Source of the DNA: Porpolomopsis calyptriformis
Lineage: Eukaryota; Basidiomycota; Agaricomycetes; Agaricales; Hygrophoraceae
Direction of reading: 5' to 3'
NCBI GenBank assembly: GCA_951640195.1
Contig: OX621168.1
Span: 1,922,001 to 1,986,000, forward strand
Length of the DNA stretch: 64,000 nucleotides
This document shows, one piece after another, positions 11,503 through 21,843 of this stretch. How positions within the stretch are numbered: the stretch's first letter is position 1; every line of letters starts with the position of its first letter. The notes under the pieces are model-generated. The model saw only the letters and a program-made list of their open reading frames with translations, was not told the DNA's origin and made no database searches. The position numbers and the translations under genes are program-made.

Positions 11503-11619
11503 GCGGTTCACCTAGTCATCCAATACCACATGGAAACGACAAGACTTGGAGCTACCCGTGTGTGCTCTTCACATGAGTCTTGTCGCATCGGTGTGGTCAT
11601 GGATGACTAGGTGAATCGC
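11503..11619. repeat. Imperfect inverted repeat / foldback, 44-nt arms
   Basis: Positions 11503-11546 pair with 11576-11619 on the opposite strand, 37 of 44 positions matching, around a 29-nt loop. The longest perfect blocks are TTCACCTAGTCATCCA and ACGACAAGACT-type ends. It lies between the 11136-11447 frame and the promoter of the 11857 gene. Neither flank shows an obvious target duplication. Confidence 0.7.
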
Positions 11620-11751
11620 TTGAACAGTCTTGAACAGCTTCCTGAACCCTCCTTTCCTCTAGCTGCCTTCACTCTACCCTTTTGATAGCTTAGCTGTTAT
11701 TTGATTAGGAGAAGGCGTTTTGTCACAGCATGGCATTCTCCGGACAGATTG

Positions 11752-11759
11752 TATAAATA
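11752..11759 (+). promoter_or_regulatory. TATA box of the DUF7587-like gene
   Basis: TATAAATA about 98 bp upstream of the ATG at 11857, a normal distance for a fungal TATA promoter. The CT-rich leader between it and the ATG supports transcription starting near 11785-11800. Confidence 0.6.
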
Positions 11760-11856
11760 TGGGTCCGCGACAAACTTTGTCGAGCAAGTAACCGCTTCCG
11801 CTATCAGTTCAAGCTCTCCCAAAGCAATCACCTCCTAACACCCTCATCCTCCTCCG

Positions 11857-13043
11857 ATGCCTATCTCCTACTCCTTCCCCGAACTCCCCAATCACAGGTA
11901 CCCGAAGGAAAGAATTTGTGTGGACGATCTCCTTTACCTATACAAGGTGTTCGATGACTCTTCACACACGATCTTGGAAGATCAACGTGGGTTCGTGGCG
12001 GACGCTTTCGCCAGTCATACAAAACAAGAGCTCGCTCACCTTCGTCCACCCGATGCCGAGAAATACTACCCTACCGTGCTCACTCATATGTCAAATGGAC
12101 GGGGTACACCTTGGATCTCCACGACATCCAGATGGGGATGGGCTATTTGGAAAATGGATTGCCGGCAGAAGAAGGGTAAACAAAACGTCCGCATTGCAGT
12201 GATTGACGTTGGTGCTATCTCAGATGGGAAGAGGTTTTGGGCGCTTGACCTGCTTGAAAGACAACCCTCTTGCGAAAATCAACTCCTAAACTTTGCAAAT
12301 GCAGCCCAGGAAGTCCTGGTGTTTGCTAATATCCCCAACGAGGCGATCTTGTCCATCACTACGCTTGGAGATGTCTTCGCCAACCTTCCTTCATATTTCC
12401 CCGTTGCCTGTAATTCCCTCGTATGGTCCGCGGCCCGAAGCTCTTATACTCCGTTTAGAGAAGCACGCGAAGTCTTAGTGACCAGGCTTGGGTCTATAGA
12501 TTGGCATCCAGCGACAAATGAGCTCGACCAGCATGGACGGAAATGCGCGGCTCTCGCTTGTATGTTTTTGAGGCGGAAACGACAGAACGTAGAAACTCTT
12601 ATCCGGAGGATGAATGACGACATTGCTCAGGAACGGTTCGAGGAAGCCTTATCACATAAATTTCGGTTTCGTCAGCGAGGACCTCCGCCGCCTCGTGCGT
12701 AATCATCAGTTTTAGTTTTCTATTACCTGAAAGCTTATTCCCGGTCGGTATTGCAGATGTGATCACCCCCGCAAATGATCCTGCAGCAGATGTAATAGAT
12801 CTCCTTGGTCGGCTCAACCTGGATGACGATACTGTTGATCAGGATCTCGATCTTGGGCCCAGAGACCTAATCGAGGACTTACGAGGGATGGCAGAGAGGC
12901 TGGCAAGGGACATTGCCCGCTGGCTTGTAAACTGGTACCCGACTGAGCTTGAGAGGAAGATTGAACCGGCTATAGCCTTTGTGGTGAAGGAATGGGTAGC
13001 TTCGCTTGAAGGCAATGATCGAAGATCAAGCCGGAGAGTTTGA
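11857..13043 (+). CDS. DUF7587-like protein of unknown function
   Basis: Two exons, 11857-12694 and 12757-13043, joined in phase by GTGCGT and TTGCAG. The N-terminal domain contains RVD-like entry residues followed by GRGTPWISTTSRWGWAIWKM, a hydrophobic strand VRIAVIDVGAI and FANAAQEVLVFANIP. This order matches my memory of DUF7587 proteins, which occur in many fungi and have no known activity. The second exon encodes an acidic linker and a helix-rich tail (LRGMAERLARDIARWLVNWY, then AIAFVVKEWVASLEG). No signal peptide is seen. The STTS motif after a glycine-rich turn recalls ADP-ribosyltransferase-like folds, but that is a hypothesis only. The LINE inserted about 85 bp past its stop. Confidence 0.6.
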
Positions 13044-13127
13044 TGACGGTTCTGATGGATTTCCCGACTATTGAACATCACGCTTTGCAGAGTCATGTTA
13101 ATGAGATTTAGGCGTCCTCGGTATCAA

Positions 13128-13138
13128 GTTGATCACGT
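13128..13138. repeat. Left target-site duplication of the LINE
   Basis: GTTGATCACGT at 13128-13138 recurs at 34092-34102 directly after the LINE poly-A. Direct 11-bp repeats at both ends define the insertion site and set the LINE 5' end at 13139. Confidence 0.9.
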
Positions 13139-13241
13139 CGCCTTTTTTGACTCCGTCCATCACACACCAATACTCTCTCACAACTCTTGGAATACACAAC
13201 TAAGAGAAAAAACACTTCTCTAGAGTATAATAGAACTAACC

Positions 13242-15116
13242 ATGGGACCCAACACTCCGGGCCAACGCCCATATACCCCAAGTATCACCACCAGACGCAC
13301 GACACGGAAAAACCCAACCCCACAAAATCCCAACAGCACAGCACCGCCCGGCACCCCCAGAGCGCACACCTCCAACAAAAGACCATCGGAGGACGTACTC
13401 GACAAGAATGCCTCCCCCCAAAAGAACAGACCGCGAAAGAATATCCGAACGCTCCAATCACCTACGCCCTCCCCTACCCTGGAAGTAACAACCCAAAATC
13501 CATACCGCCACGCGGACGAGGAAGAGGAAGAAGGCATAATTGCCGATGACCTACGCGCCCCCAACAACCAATCAACCACCGAACTTCAACAAAACCTCCG
13601 CCAAAAAGTCCAAGACATAGCCGAGATACTCAACTACCTACCCACCAACGCGACAATAGACCCCTTCACCCAAAGCGCATGCCGAGACCTCTTTCTCAGG
13701 ATCTTAGGAGAAGACCCACCAACGATTACAGAAGACGTAGAAACAGTCCAAGTAATGGTAGCAAAACAAATGGGGGACTTCGGAAAAATGATCCAAACGA
13801 TAGAAACCCAAATTGCCGAGATCACCAAACACATGCCTGGAACCACCCCCACCCCCACCAACTCCTCGAGGACCCCCTCCCCCAACACAACTCCCCCTAC
13901 CCCCAATAACCAACAACCCAAACCAGCCTACGGAACCAAACCCCCAGCCAACCCCCTCAATGCCCACCACCCAACGCGCCTCTTAGTCCAGATCCTCCCA
14001 AATGGACTAGAACCAAGTGCACGACCACAAGCGAATGTACTGATTGAAAACATCAACAGAACGCTCAGCGAACACGAAAACTCCAAACACCTACGAGTAG
14101 TATCAGTCAAGTGGAATGCCAACGGAAACTGCGTACTGTTCACCCGCGCAGACCAAACAGCTGCAGAACTTGTAAAGTTCAAGAACAGATTTACCCACCA
14201 CATTGCCGACCCGCAAGACACGATAGTACGAGAGGACAAACGCTGGATAAAAATCCAAGTAAACGGCATTCGGACAGGCGCCTTCGACACAATGCCTGGT
14301 GTCTACGAGCCAGAGACCATCCATAACGAACTCCTCGCCAACAACCCGATATACTCAGAACTCAAGATCACTGCCCCCCCACGCTGGATGAGGACGAAAG
14401 AGGAGCTTGCATCCCAAGCATACTCATCAATCGTCTTTGCTGCAGAAGAATCGGAACAAGCCAACTACTTGCTAAAAGAAGTACGAACCCTAGCGGCCTT
14501 CGGCCGTAATGCCTACCTTCGCCAATACGCTGAACGCCCACCCCTTGTCCAATGCAAGAAATGCTGGAAATTTGACCACGTCGCAACGTCCTGCGAGTCC
14601 CCGACCAACCGCTGCAGACTATGTGGTGAAAACCACACGGAGGAGGATCATCGTGCAACCTGCACACTATGCCCCCCCCACTCTGACTGCGACATGGGCG
14701 ATACAACCCCCACCTGCCTACACAAACTACGATGCCTACACTGCAAAAACAACCCAGACCACCACCACCCAGCCGACTCCCGCCGCTGCCCAGAACGGAT
14801 CCTACGATACGGCACAGCCCGAGCCAACGAGAGGCACAAACCACACACCAACCCCCCAACAACCGCTACCAACCCCCCCACCAGTGATTGGCAAACTATC
14901 AACCCTAAACGGAAAGGGAAGCAGCCGGCTCGAAACCCACCAACCACCCAATCCCAACCACAGCCCATAACAAACCGATTTGAGATGCCCGACATACAAC
15001 CCAATATAGATGCCATGCTGAGGATAGCCCCCCAGGGAACCACCCGTGAGCAAATAGAAAGGATCCTCCGCCAAAACCCCAGACCCACGGCCCCCCCACC
15101 ACACCTAAATGAATAG
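13242..15116 (+). CDS. LINE ORF1, gag-like nucleic-acid-binding protein
   Basis: A 624-aa protein that packages element RNA. A low-complexity, proline/threonine-rich N-terminus is followed by a conserved middle region (RLLVQILPNGLEPSARPQ, then RVVSVKWNANGNCVLFTR) and a C-terminal cysteine/histidine cluster. That cluster starts with CKKCWKFDHVATSC (C-x2-C-x4-H-x4-C type), then CRLCGENHTEEDHRATC, and continues with further C/H pairs such as CLHCKNNPDHH. The stop is overlapped by the ORF2 start: ATGAATAG holds the ORF2 ATG and the ORF1 TAG. The frame is intact. Confidence 0.9.
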   Translation: MGPNTPGQRPYTPSITTRRTTRKNPTPQNPNSTAPPGTPRAHTSNKRPSEDVLDKNASPQKNRPRKNIRTLQSPTPSPTLEVTTQNPYRHADEEEEEGIIADDLRAPNNQSTTELQQNLRQKVQDIAEILNYLPTNATIDPFTQSACRDLFLRILGEDPPTITEDVETVQVMVAKQMGDFGKMIQTIETQIAEITKHMPGTTPTPTNSSRTPSPNTTPPTPNNQQPKPAYGTKPPANPLNAHHPTRLLVQILPNGLEPSARPQANVLIENINRTLSEHENSKHLRVVSVKWNANGNCVLFTRADQTAAELVKFKNRFTHHIADPQDTIVREDKRWIKIQVNGIRTGAFDTMPGVYEPETIHNELLANNPIYSELKITAPPRWMRTKEELASQAYSSIVFAAEESEQANYLLKEVRTLAAFGRNAYLRQYAERPPLVQCKKCWKFDHVATSCESPTNRCRLCGENHTEEDHRATCTLCPPHSDCDMGDTTPTCLHKLRCLHCKNNPDHHHPADSRRCPERILRYGTARANERHKPHTNPPTTATNPPTSDWQTINPKRKGKQPARNPPTTQSQPQPITNRFEMPDIQPNIDAMLRIAPQGTTREQIERILRQNPRPTAPPPHLNE

Positions 15117-17856
15117 AAACGGTAACGGCACACCTACCACCAACCCTATACGCATCATTCAACTCAATATCAATCGACAACCAGAGGCTACTCATGCAAT
15201 ACTAAATGAAAAAGTAAGAGACACGGACCTAATCCTACTACAAGAACCCCGGTGGGCACGAATAGGGACCGGACCAACAGGCGACCCCATCATTGGCCCG
15301 ATAGGCCACCCAGCCTGGTCACCCATCCTACCGCTACCCACCATAAATGAGGGTACGACCCCCAGGGTCATGGCCTACTACCGCAAGCGCCCCGACTTCA
15401 ACGTCACCCTGAGATCAGACCTAATGCAAGACCTCGACGCCCAAATCCTCGACATAACGCAACCAAACCACCCCACTGTAACCATCATAAATATATACAA
15501 CGACCCACGAAAGCGTGCAGAGTCCAGCGCCAATCAAGTACAACGACTGAACCTCCCGCAAAATACCCCGACCATTATCACTGGCGACTGGAACCTACAC
15601 CACCCACTCTGGTCAGAAGGAACAACCCGCAACAATGACCAAACCAACGCCACTGTAAACTGGCTTGCTGAACAAGGCTTCACCCTGCTCAACCAAAAAG
15701 GCGTGATCACCTATACCCCCCATGGCTCCAGAGGGAAAAGCTCCACCATCGACCTCACCTTCGCAAATGCCCAAGCCCACAACCACAACGTAATTAAAGA
15801 CTGGGTGGTAAACCCCAGCCTATCCTTTGGCTCAGACCACTGCGCGATCCAATGGACAATCGACCAAGGCCGTAACGTAATCGAAAACGTAGCGGGCACA
15901 AGATACAACTTCAAAGAGGCAAAAGAAGAAGACTGGTCCCGAGCCTTCCATGCTGCTATAGCAAACCGCCAAGAAGCCCTCAACATACTTCTCAACGATA
16001 ACCTTCAGCTAACCCCACAAGACCTAGACGCCACGTCCACGCTACTTACTGATGCTATGCAAGAGGCAACAGAAAACACGGTACCAGCCAGAATCTCAAG
16101 CCCTAAAGCACGACCATGGTGGAACGAGGAACTATCAGCAGCTACCCGAAACCTAAACAAACTGCAAGAGGACGAACGAATCCTAGAAGAGATACTGGGC
16201 CAACGCAACCACGTAATCCAAGCAGAAATAGCCCGAGCCCGAAACTTCTTCAAAAGGCTCTGCAAACACGCCAAGGCAAGTTGGGCCAACCAAATAACAG
16301 AAGAGGCCACAAATAAAGATATATGGGGCCTCCGAAACTGGTCCAAAGGAACCCGCAACTACCCCACACCAGCCATATCAAGAGGCCCAAACCTCCCGCC
16401 AGCAACAACACATACCGACAAATGCGATGCGATACGCAACGAACTCTTCCAAGCACCCCCCCCCCTAGACGTCACCTATACCCCCAACCTCACCCAGGAA
16501 GACCCAAACGACATACCCTTCTACGACATCACCCGAGAAGAAATTCACGAGGCAATCGTAGACACTAGCACGAAAACGGCACCAGGCTGGAGCCAAATGA
16601 ACTACAAGATAATCCGCTGGGCCTGGCAAGGGGCGGAAGACCTAATAACAGCACTACTCCGTAAGTGCCTCCAGTTAGGCTACCACCCCAAAGCCTGGCG
16701 CCGAGCGATCGCAGTGGTCTTACCCAAACCAAGAAGACCCGACTACTCCAACCCAAGAGCCTACAGGCTCATCCAACTACTAGAATGCCTTGGGAAAATA
16801 CTAGAGAAAATCGTAGCCCGCCGCCTCACGTACCTAGTCGGACGACACAACCTAGTACCAGGCAGCCAATTTGGCGGCCGCTCAAATTATTCCACATCAG
16901 ATGCCACCCTCTCTTTCACAAATGATATCCAAACGGCCTGGGCCAATGGAAAGGTCACAACAGCCCTAACGTTTGACATCAAGGGATACTTCGACTTCGT
17001 TAACCACGACCGACTACTCCATGAACTACGACGAAAACACGTCCCACTCCAAATTGTCAAATGGGTGGCATCCTTCCTCACGGACCGGGAAGCTGCCGTA
17101 TGCCTGGATGGAATAAGAGGCGAGATGAAAAATGTCGAAAATGGAATCCCACAAGGATCACCCGTCTCACCCATTCTAGCCTCCTTCTATAGCGCAGAAC
17201 TTCTGGAAATATTCGAAGAACAAGCTCTCCCAGAAAACAACACCCTCCCCCTACCAGACAACCCCACCCCAGTCACACTATTCATCTACGTCGACGATGG
17301 AAAACTATTCGTCTCATCAAACTCGCTAGATACAAACATCACCATCCTCACCGCAGCATACCGCAAAACAGACATCTGGCTGCGCAGGGCAGGCCTAGCA
17401 CCCGACCTTGCGAAACGCGAACTAATGCACTACACAAGACGCCCCAAGGACGGATCCCCATCAATTCGACTACAAGAATATGACAACTCATACTCCACCA
17501 TAACACCAGCTGCAACAGTAAAATGGCTTGGCGTATACTTCGACCGAAAACTCCTCTTCAACCACCATGTCAAAAACCTAGCCTCCCGAGCAGAAACCTC
17601 TGTGAACGGCCTGACCATGCTGGCAAACACGGTACGAGGCCTGTCACCAACACACCTCCGACAACTCTACAAATCATGCGTCATCCCAGTAATGACCTAT
17701 GCCAGTGCTACCTGGTGGACAGGCAAGAAGTGTCACATAAAGGAACTGGCATGCATACAGCACCGAGCACTCCGCCTCATCTGCGCAGCCTTCCGAACCT
17801 CCCCAATCCAAGCACTGGAAATAGAGGCATCAATCCCACCAATCCACCTCACCCTC
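15109..17856 (+). CDS. LINE ORF2 part 1: endonuclease and reverse transcriptase
   Basis: First 916 codons of ORF2, cut by LTR element A at 17857. Endonuclease motifs are IIQLNINRQ, LILLQEPRW, IITGDWNLHHPLW, STIDLTF and SFGSDHCAIQW. Reverse transcriptase motifs are LTFDIKGYFDFVNHDRL (catalytic Asp), GIPQGSPVSPIL and FIYVDDGKL (YVDD). Translation runs a further 43 codons into the LTR and stops at 17985, giving a truncated chimera. The protein would nick target DNA and prime reverse transcription there. The rest of the reading frame resumes at 32038. Confidence 0.92.
17852..17856. repeat. Left target-site duplication of element A
   Basis: CCCTC directly before the LTR start TGTTATAAAC; the same five bases follow the right LTR at 32033-32037. 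Confidence 0.9.
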
Positions 17857-18245
17857 TGTTATAAACTGGTTGCCGATGAGATGGTTTTACTTCGGAGAGC
17901 TCTGTCCCAAGACGATGATAATGTCTCAAGTCCTAGTTATTGGGTTGCTAACGAGGAATCAGACTTAAAGTCTGAGTACGACTAACTAGGAGTTTATATA
18001 CTGACTACGCTACTGCGGATGAGTCAGTGTAAACACAAGGAATACATGCGACGAGTAAAGATAAGCATGATAGGGGACTCGGAGCATGTGAAGAGATGAA
18101 ACATGATTGTCGGAAATGAAATATGTCCTATCTCGGATATATGAAAAGATACGGAATTGTGGGGAATCCCAAGTAGAGATAAGACCTGTCCGACTAAGCA
18201 GTAATGACTAACATAGAGAGGAAATGAAAATTTACGTCCGTGACA
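17857..18245 (-). repeat. 3' LTR of element A
   Basis: 389 bp with TG...CA ends. On the element strand it reads from TGTCACGG to TTATAACA and contains TATATAAAC. It is near-identical to 31633-32032. Confidence 0.95.
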
Positions 18246-18279
18246 TACACCTTGTTTTTCGGGAAATTCGACCCGAATT

Positions 18280-19077
18280 TCAAACCTGGGTGGTGTCGGT
18301 CGTTTCGTCCTCTGGGGCCTGAGTCTGGATTTCCTCATCAGTGGGGGCCTCGATGACCACTGAGAGGGAAGCGATGGGGATAGCTTCTGAAGCCGCTTCG
18401 ATGGGGGAAGGGGCTCGGACTGTCTTGATGTCGTCGTCGTCCGGGTATTCCAAGTCGAGGTTGATGGGGTACTCGACTGACGCACCGTAATCGATTATAG
18501 TCTCCATCGTCGCAAGGTCCTGCTGAGCTCGGAGGAAATCTTCTCGAGAGAGTCGTTCAGCTCGACGACTCTCCTCCACGAGCTTGACGATGATGGCGCG
18601 GGTGGTGACGTCGTAGCAATCGACCCATGTACGCTTCTTCTGTCGTTGGAGCTCCCAAACTTTGAGCTCACTTTCATCCCAGCGGTTCTTCCAATACAGG
18701 GCGCTCTTCTCTGACGCTTTGAGTTCGGCTTTCAAAACATCGCGTTCTTGATGAAGCTCTCGGTTCCAGTTACTAACACTATTGCTGTGGACCGTGAGAC
18801 GCGAAATGGTGACGGCAGGATCTTCGGGAGGAGGGGTTTCCGTAGGGTACTCTTTAAAGAAGTCCTCAGCACATGCGCAGGCTTGTCGACATAGTTGTCG
18901 AGTGGAGGAGGAAGAGGTGGAGGGACCGGGGGTAGGGGAACGGATGGCGGCAGACGAGGGGATTCGTCCAGCGCGTCTGATGGCGACTTGAGGAGAGGGA
19001 GATCGAGTGGCGGGCATTATGAATAATGATTCAGCGATGTTGGTGTTGGGAACAGCAGTATTGGGCGAGTTCGTCAA
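18280..19077 (-). CDS. Element A extra 3' ORF, 265 aa, unknown
   Basis: An uninterrupted frame on the element's coding strand between the chromodomain end and the 3' LTR. The N-terminus is Ser/Pro/Thr-rich, the centre is a predicted coiled coil rich in E, K, R and L (RELHQERDVLKAELKASEKS, then ESRRAERLSREDFLRAQQDL) and the C-terminus is acidic (DLEYPDDDDIKTV). There is no transmembrane segment or signal, so it is not a typical env. It is open over 265 codons while gag and pol of the same copy carry stops. Function unknown. Confidence 0.6.
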   Translation of the reverse strand: MTNSPNTAVPNTNIAESLFIMPATRSPSPQVAIRRAGRIPSSAAIRSPTPGPSTSSSSTRQLCRQACACAEDFFKEYPTETPPPEDPAVTISRLTVHSNSVSNWNRELHQERDVLKAELKASEKSALYWKNRWDESELKVWELQRQKKRTWVDCYDVTTRAIIVKLVEESRRAERLSREDFLRAQQDLATMETIIDYGASVEYPINLDLEYPDDDDIKTVRAPSPIEAASEAIPIASLSVVIEAPTDEEIQTQAPEDETTDTTQV

Positions 19078-19186
19078 AAGTGGGGAAAGACTGGATGGAA
19101 TCGTATCGACGATTCTGAGTTTATAAATGCCTACTCAACCTAAAATAGAATTCAAAAAATGGACAGCTGGAATGATGACAAACGAG

Positions 19187-20253
19187 TCAAGTCGCCGTTT
19201 GAATTGAGTCTTCGTAAGTCTTCACAATTTCTTTAGCGTGTCGTAAGACGTTCGGTCATTCTTCCCAAGTAGCTTCTTCGATCGGATAACCTTTCCATTT
19301 GACCAAATACTTTCGTCAGCGTTGAGCTCTGGAGTGTTGAAGAATAGATTCAACTTCATATTCTTCTTCGTTCTCGATCAGATCTGGTGGAGGTCGAGAT
19401 GTATCAGTAATATCAGGGTGGAGCGACTTATCTTCGACATTTGGTCTCAGGAGTGATACGTGAAAAACTGGGTGGAGTTTCCAGGTTCCGGGGATATTGA
19501 TAAGATACGCAAGATCCGATACTTGTTTCAGGATCTTGAATGGTCCAGTTCTTCGGTTATCTAATTTCTTGGCAGGTCGAGTCGTCTTGATGTTCTTGGT
19601 GTCCAACCAAACCAAATCTCCGATTTTGAAGGAGGGAGAGAGTTTCCATTTTCGATTGGCATATTTCTTCATTGATTCTGCGGCGTGTGAAAGTGATTCG
19701 CCAGCACTCTTCTGAGCACGCGTGAGACGTTCGTGAAAGGTGTTTGCTGCGGGGACATTACTCAGGGATTCGATTGTGATCGGTAAATGAGGGTGACGGC
19801 CATATTCTAAATAGAAGGGTGATTGTGATGTGGAGGAGTGTTGTCGATTATTGTAAGCGAATTCGGCAGAAGCTAGCCATTCGGACCAGTCGTCTTGCAT
19901 GAAATTGGTATAGAACCGTAGGTAGACTTCGAGTTCTTGATTTGTTCGTTCGGTCTGACCATCGGTCTCAGGATGATAAGCAGTGGACAGTCCAGAAATG
20001 GTTCCTAGGAGTTTATTGAGGGCTTCAGTGAATTTTGATGCGAACTGAACTCCACGATCAGAAATAATCTTCTTTGGCCATCCATGGTGTTTCCAGATAT
20101 GATCACGGAAAAGTCGGGCAGCGCCTTCTGATGAGAGATTGGAAGTCGTCGGAATAAAGTGGGCTCGTTTTGTGAAACGGTCGACAACTACCATCACAGC
20201 GTCGTATCCAAGTGAGTCAGGTAGTTGAACAATGAGATCGACGGTTATCTCAG
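19187..20253 (-). pseudogene. Element A pol, 3' part: integrase core and chromodomain
   Basis: Continuation of the pol frame that breaks off at 27595. The integrase core shows VVVDRFTKRAHFIPT (first Asp), KKIISDRGVQFASKF (second Asp) and TDGQTERTNQELEVYLR (Glu). It is followed by the GPY/F-like RRTGPFKILKQVSDLAYLI and a chromodomain with KYLVKWKGYPIEEATWEE. Two TGA stops interrupt the chromodomain, at 19316-19318 and 19256-19258. In both cases the codon could be a former CGA. Reading frame otherwise intact to a final stop at 19187. Element B sits at 20254. Confidence 0.85.
20249..20253. repeat. Left target-site duplication of element B
   Basis: CTCAG before the left LTR of B, repeated at 27590-27594 after its right LTR, inside the integrase coding sequence of A. 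Confidence 0.92.
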
Positions 20254-20690
20254 TGTTACGATGCGTTCATTCGTTTTCATTTTATCTTATCTTATCACGA
20301 CTTATCTAATCTTATCTCACTCATTCACCACCTTCCTTATCTCATCATTTCCTTCTTGTCACTTGTGACCGTGATTGTCACATCTGTGACCGTCACGCAC
20401 GAGCGACTTCCGCCATTGGTCGGCAATGACGCCATCCGCAGTTGCGCAGCCATCCGCAGCAGCTCAGTCATCCGCAGTTGCGCAGCCCTCCGCAGCAGCT
20501 CAGTCAGCCGTTCCATGGATCACCGTTGAGTCGTAGGATTCAAACTCAGAACATAGATAAATAGCGTAGCTAGAGTTTGTATCCTTAGTTTCGATCTCAA
20601 CATAGACACCCCACCCTTGTCATTCGACTAGGATCTCTGTTCTATCCGTTGACCCCTAGAAGCCGACCGAAAGATCACTGCGCCTTAACA
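20254..20690 (+). repeat. 5' LTR of element B
   Basis: 437 bp, TGTTACG...TTAACA. U3 contains several TGTGAC/GTCAC repeats, a 36-bp tandem duplication (20433-20504) and a TATA-like ATAAATA at 20557. The predicted transcript start AGTTTCGATCT is at 20587. Confidence 0.95.
20433..20504 (+). repeat. 36-bp tandem duplication in the U3 of element B
   Basis: Two copies of a 36-bp unit starting CATCCGCAGTTGCGCAGCC, differing at one base. The same pair occurs in the right LTR at about 27332-27403. Position upstream of the TATA-like box suggests an enhancer-like repeat. Confidence 0.75.
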
Positions 20691-20692
20691 GA

Positions 20693-20703
20693 AGATCGAA
20701 ACT
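20693..20703 (+). promoter_or_regulatory. Self-primer binding site of element B
   Basis: AGATCGAAACT begins two bases after the 5' LTR and is the exact reverse complement of AGTTTCGATCT at 20587-20597. The latter lies 30 nt downstream of the TATA-like box, where the transcript should start. No TGG start typical of a tRNA-primed site is present. Confidence 0.75.
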
Positions 20704-21843
20704 CACCTCTTCCCCTCTGCTTCTTCCCGCAACAGTCCCTGGTCAAGATTCGTCTGGCAGCGCCCGTCATTGTTTGGTTTACCCAGCAAGGACCGTCGTT
20801 GTTACTGTGAATCCCAACTTAGGCTCCCCCCGCAGGCCAACCTCTCTCGTTCAGTGAACCACGGGTGACTCTGAAATCCCCGCACGGTAATTGATTCGAC
20901 CACCACTCTGGCCTCGCGCTCTCCATCACCGCCCCCGCCCTACACCCTTACAAATCTCCGAACCACACCAGGCATCGACGTCCGAGCTCATTAGCAACGC
21001 GCGTCTGACTGCCGCCGCCGCATTAGACTTGTCACCGACAGAGCTTGATTCTCTCACAGAACAGCTCAACCCGTTGGCTGACGAATTCTTCGAACCCGAC
21101 CTCGCCCCTTCTCCACCTTTGTCACCTTAGTCGTCCTCATCCGAGGAATCCTTTAATACTGCTCCATCTTCTCCGACTGAAGACTCGTCCGACCCACCAA
21201 CGCTCCTTGAAGTAGAGCCTGTCGTCCACCTTCAAGTTCGTGTTCAAGTTCACCGCCCCCATCGTCTCACAGAACAAGTCGTCGTCCCCATCGTTTACGT
21301 TTTCCGGCGTCGAGATACGCAAGACGTACGAGAGATCCATCTCGTACTCGACCATTAGTCAACACGTCTCGACCCTCGCGAAGGCCCTCGTACAGCGCAT
21401 CGGAAACCGAAGAGGAACAAGAGTTCAAGGACGCTGAAGACCACGAGATCCATTCACCTTTCTCGTCGCAGCTCCTCCCTCCTCTCCTTCCTTCTATCTC
21501 CTCGCTTGAATCAGGACCCTCCACCTACGTACCACGAAACCCCGTCTCGTTCTCCTTCCTAGGTCTCAGACCTCGACGAACCCCTCCCCCACCTGTTGAT
21601 CCACCTTTCTCGCGACCCACTTCTAAAGGGAAGCAACGGGTTACCTCCGTGGAATTCGAACCAGAACCCGAATCTTCAGACCGGCCTCCTTCTGTCCCTT
21701 CTTCTCTTTCCTCCAGAAAACCAAGCCCTTCTCCTCGAGAGCCACTACCTCTCCCCCTCGACACGGATCCCGAATTAAACCCGACTCCGCACACGTCTCC
21801 TTCTCCGTCGCCACCCAACAGTCCTCTTCTTGCTCCCCCTCCA
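20704..21843 (+). other. Element B leader with broken upstream coding-like sequence
   Basis: 1.1 kb between the primer site and the gag ATG. A frame from 20891 (MIRPPLWPRALHHRPRPTPL, then LDLSPTELDSLTEQLNPLAD) stops at 21128-21130. From about 21212 the gag frame is open but has no ATG until 21844 and reads as Ser/Pro/Arg-rich sequence. This may be an N-terminal extension of gag that is spliced, frameshifted or decayed, or an untranslated leader. Confidence 0.5.

Noticed and set aside
20433..20504. Two 36-bp repeats considered as a CRISPR-like array
   Set aside because: A eukaryotic LTR region with two adjacent copies and no spacers.
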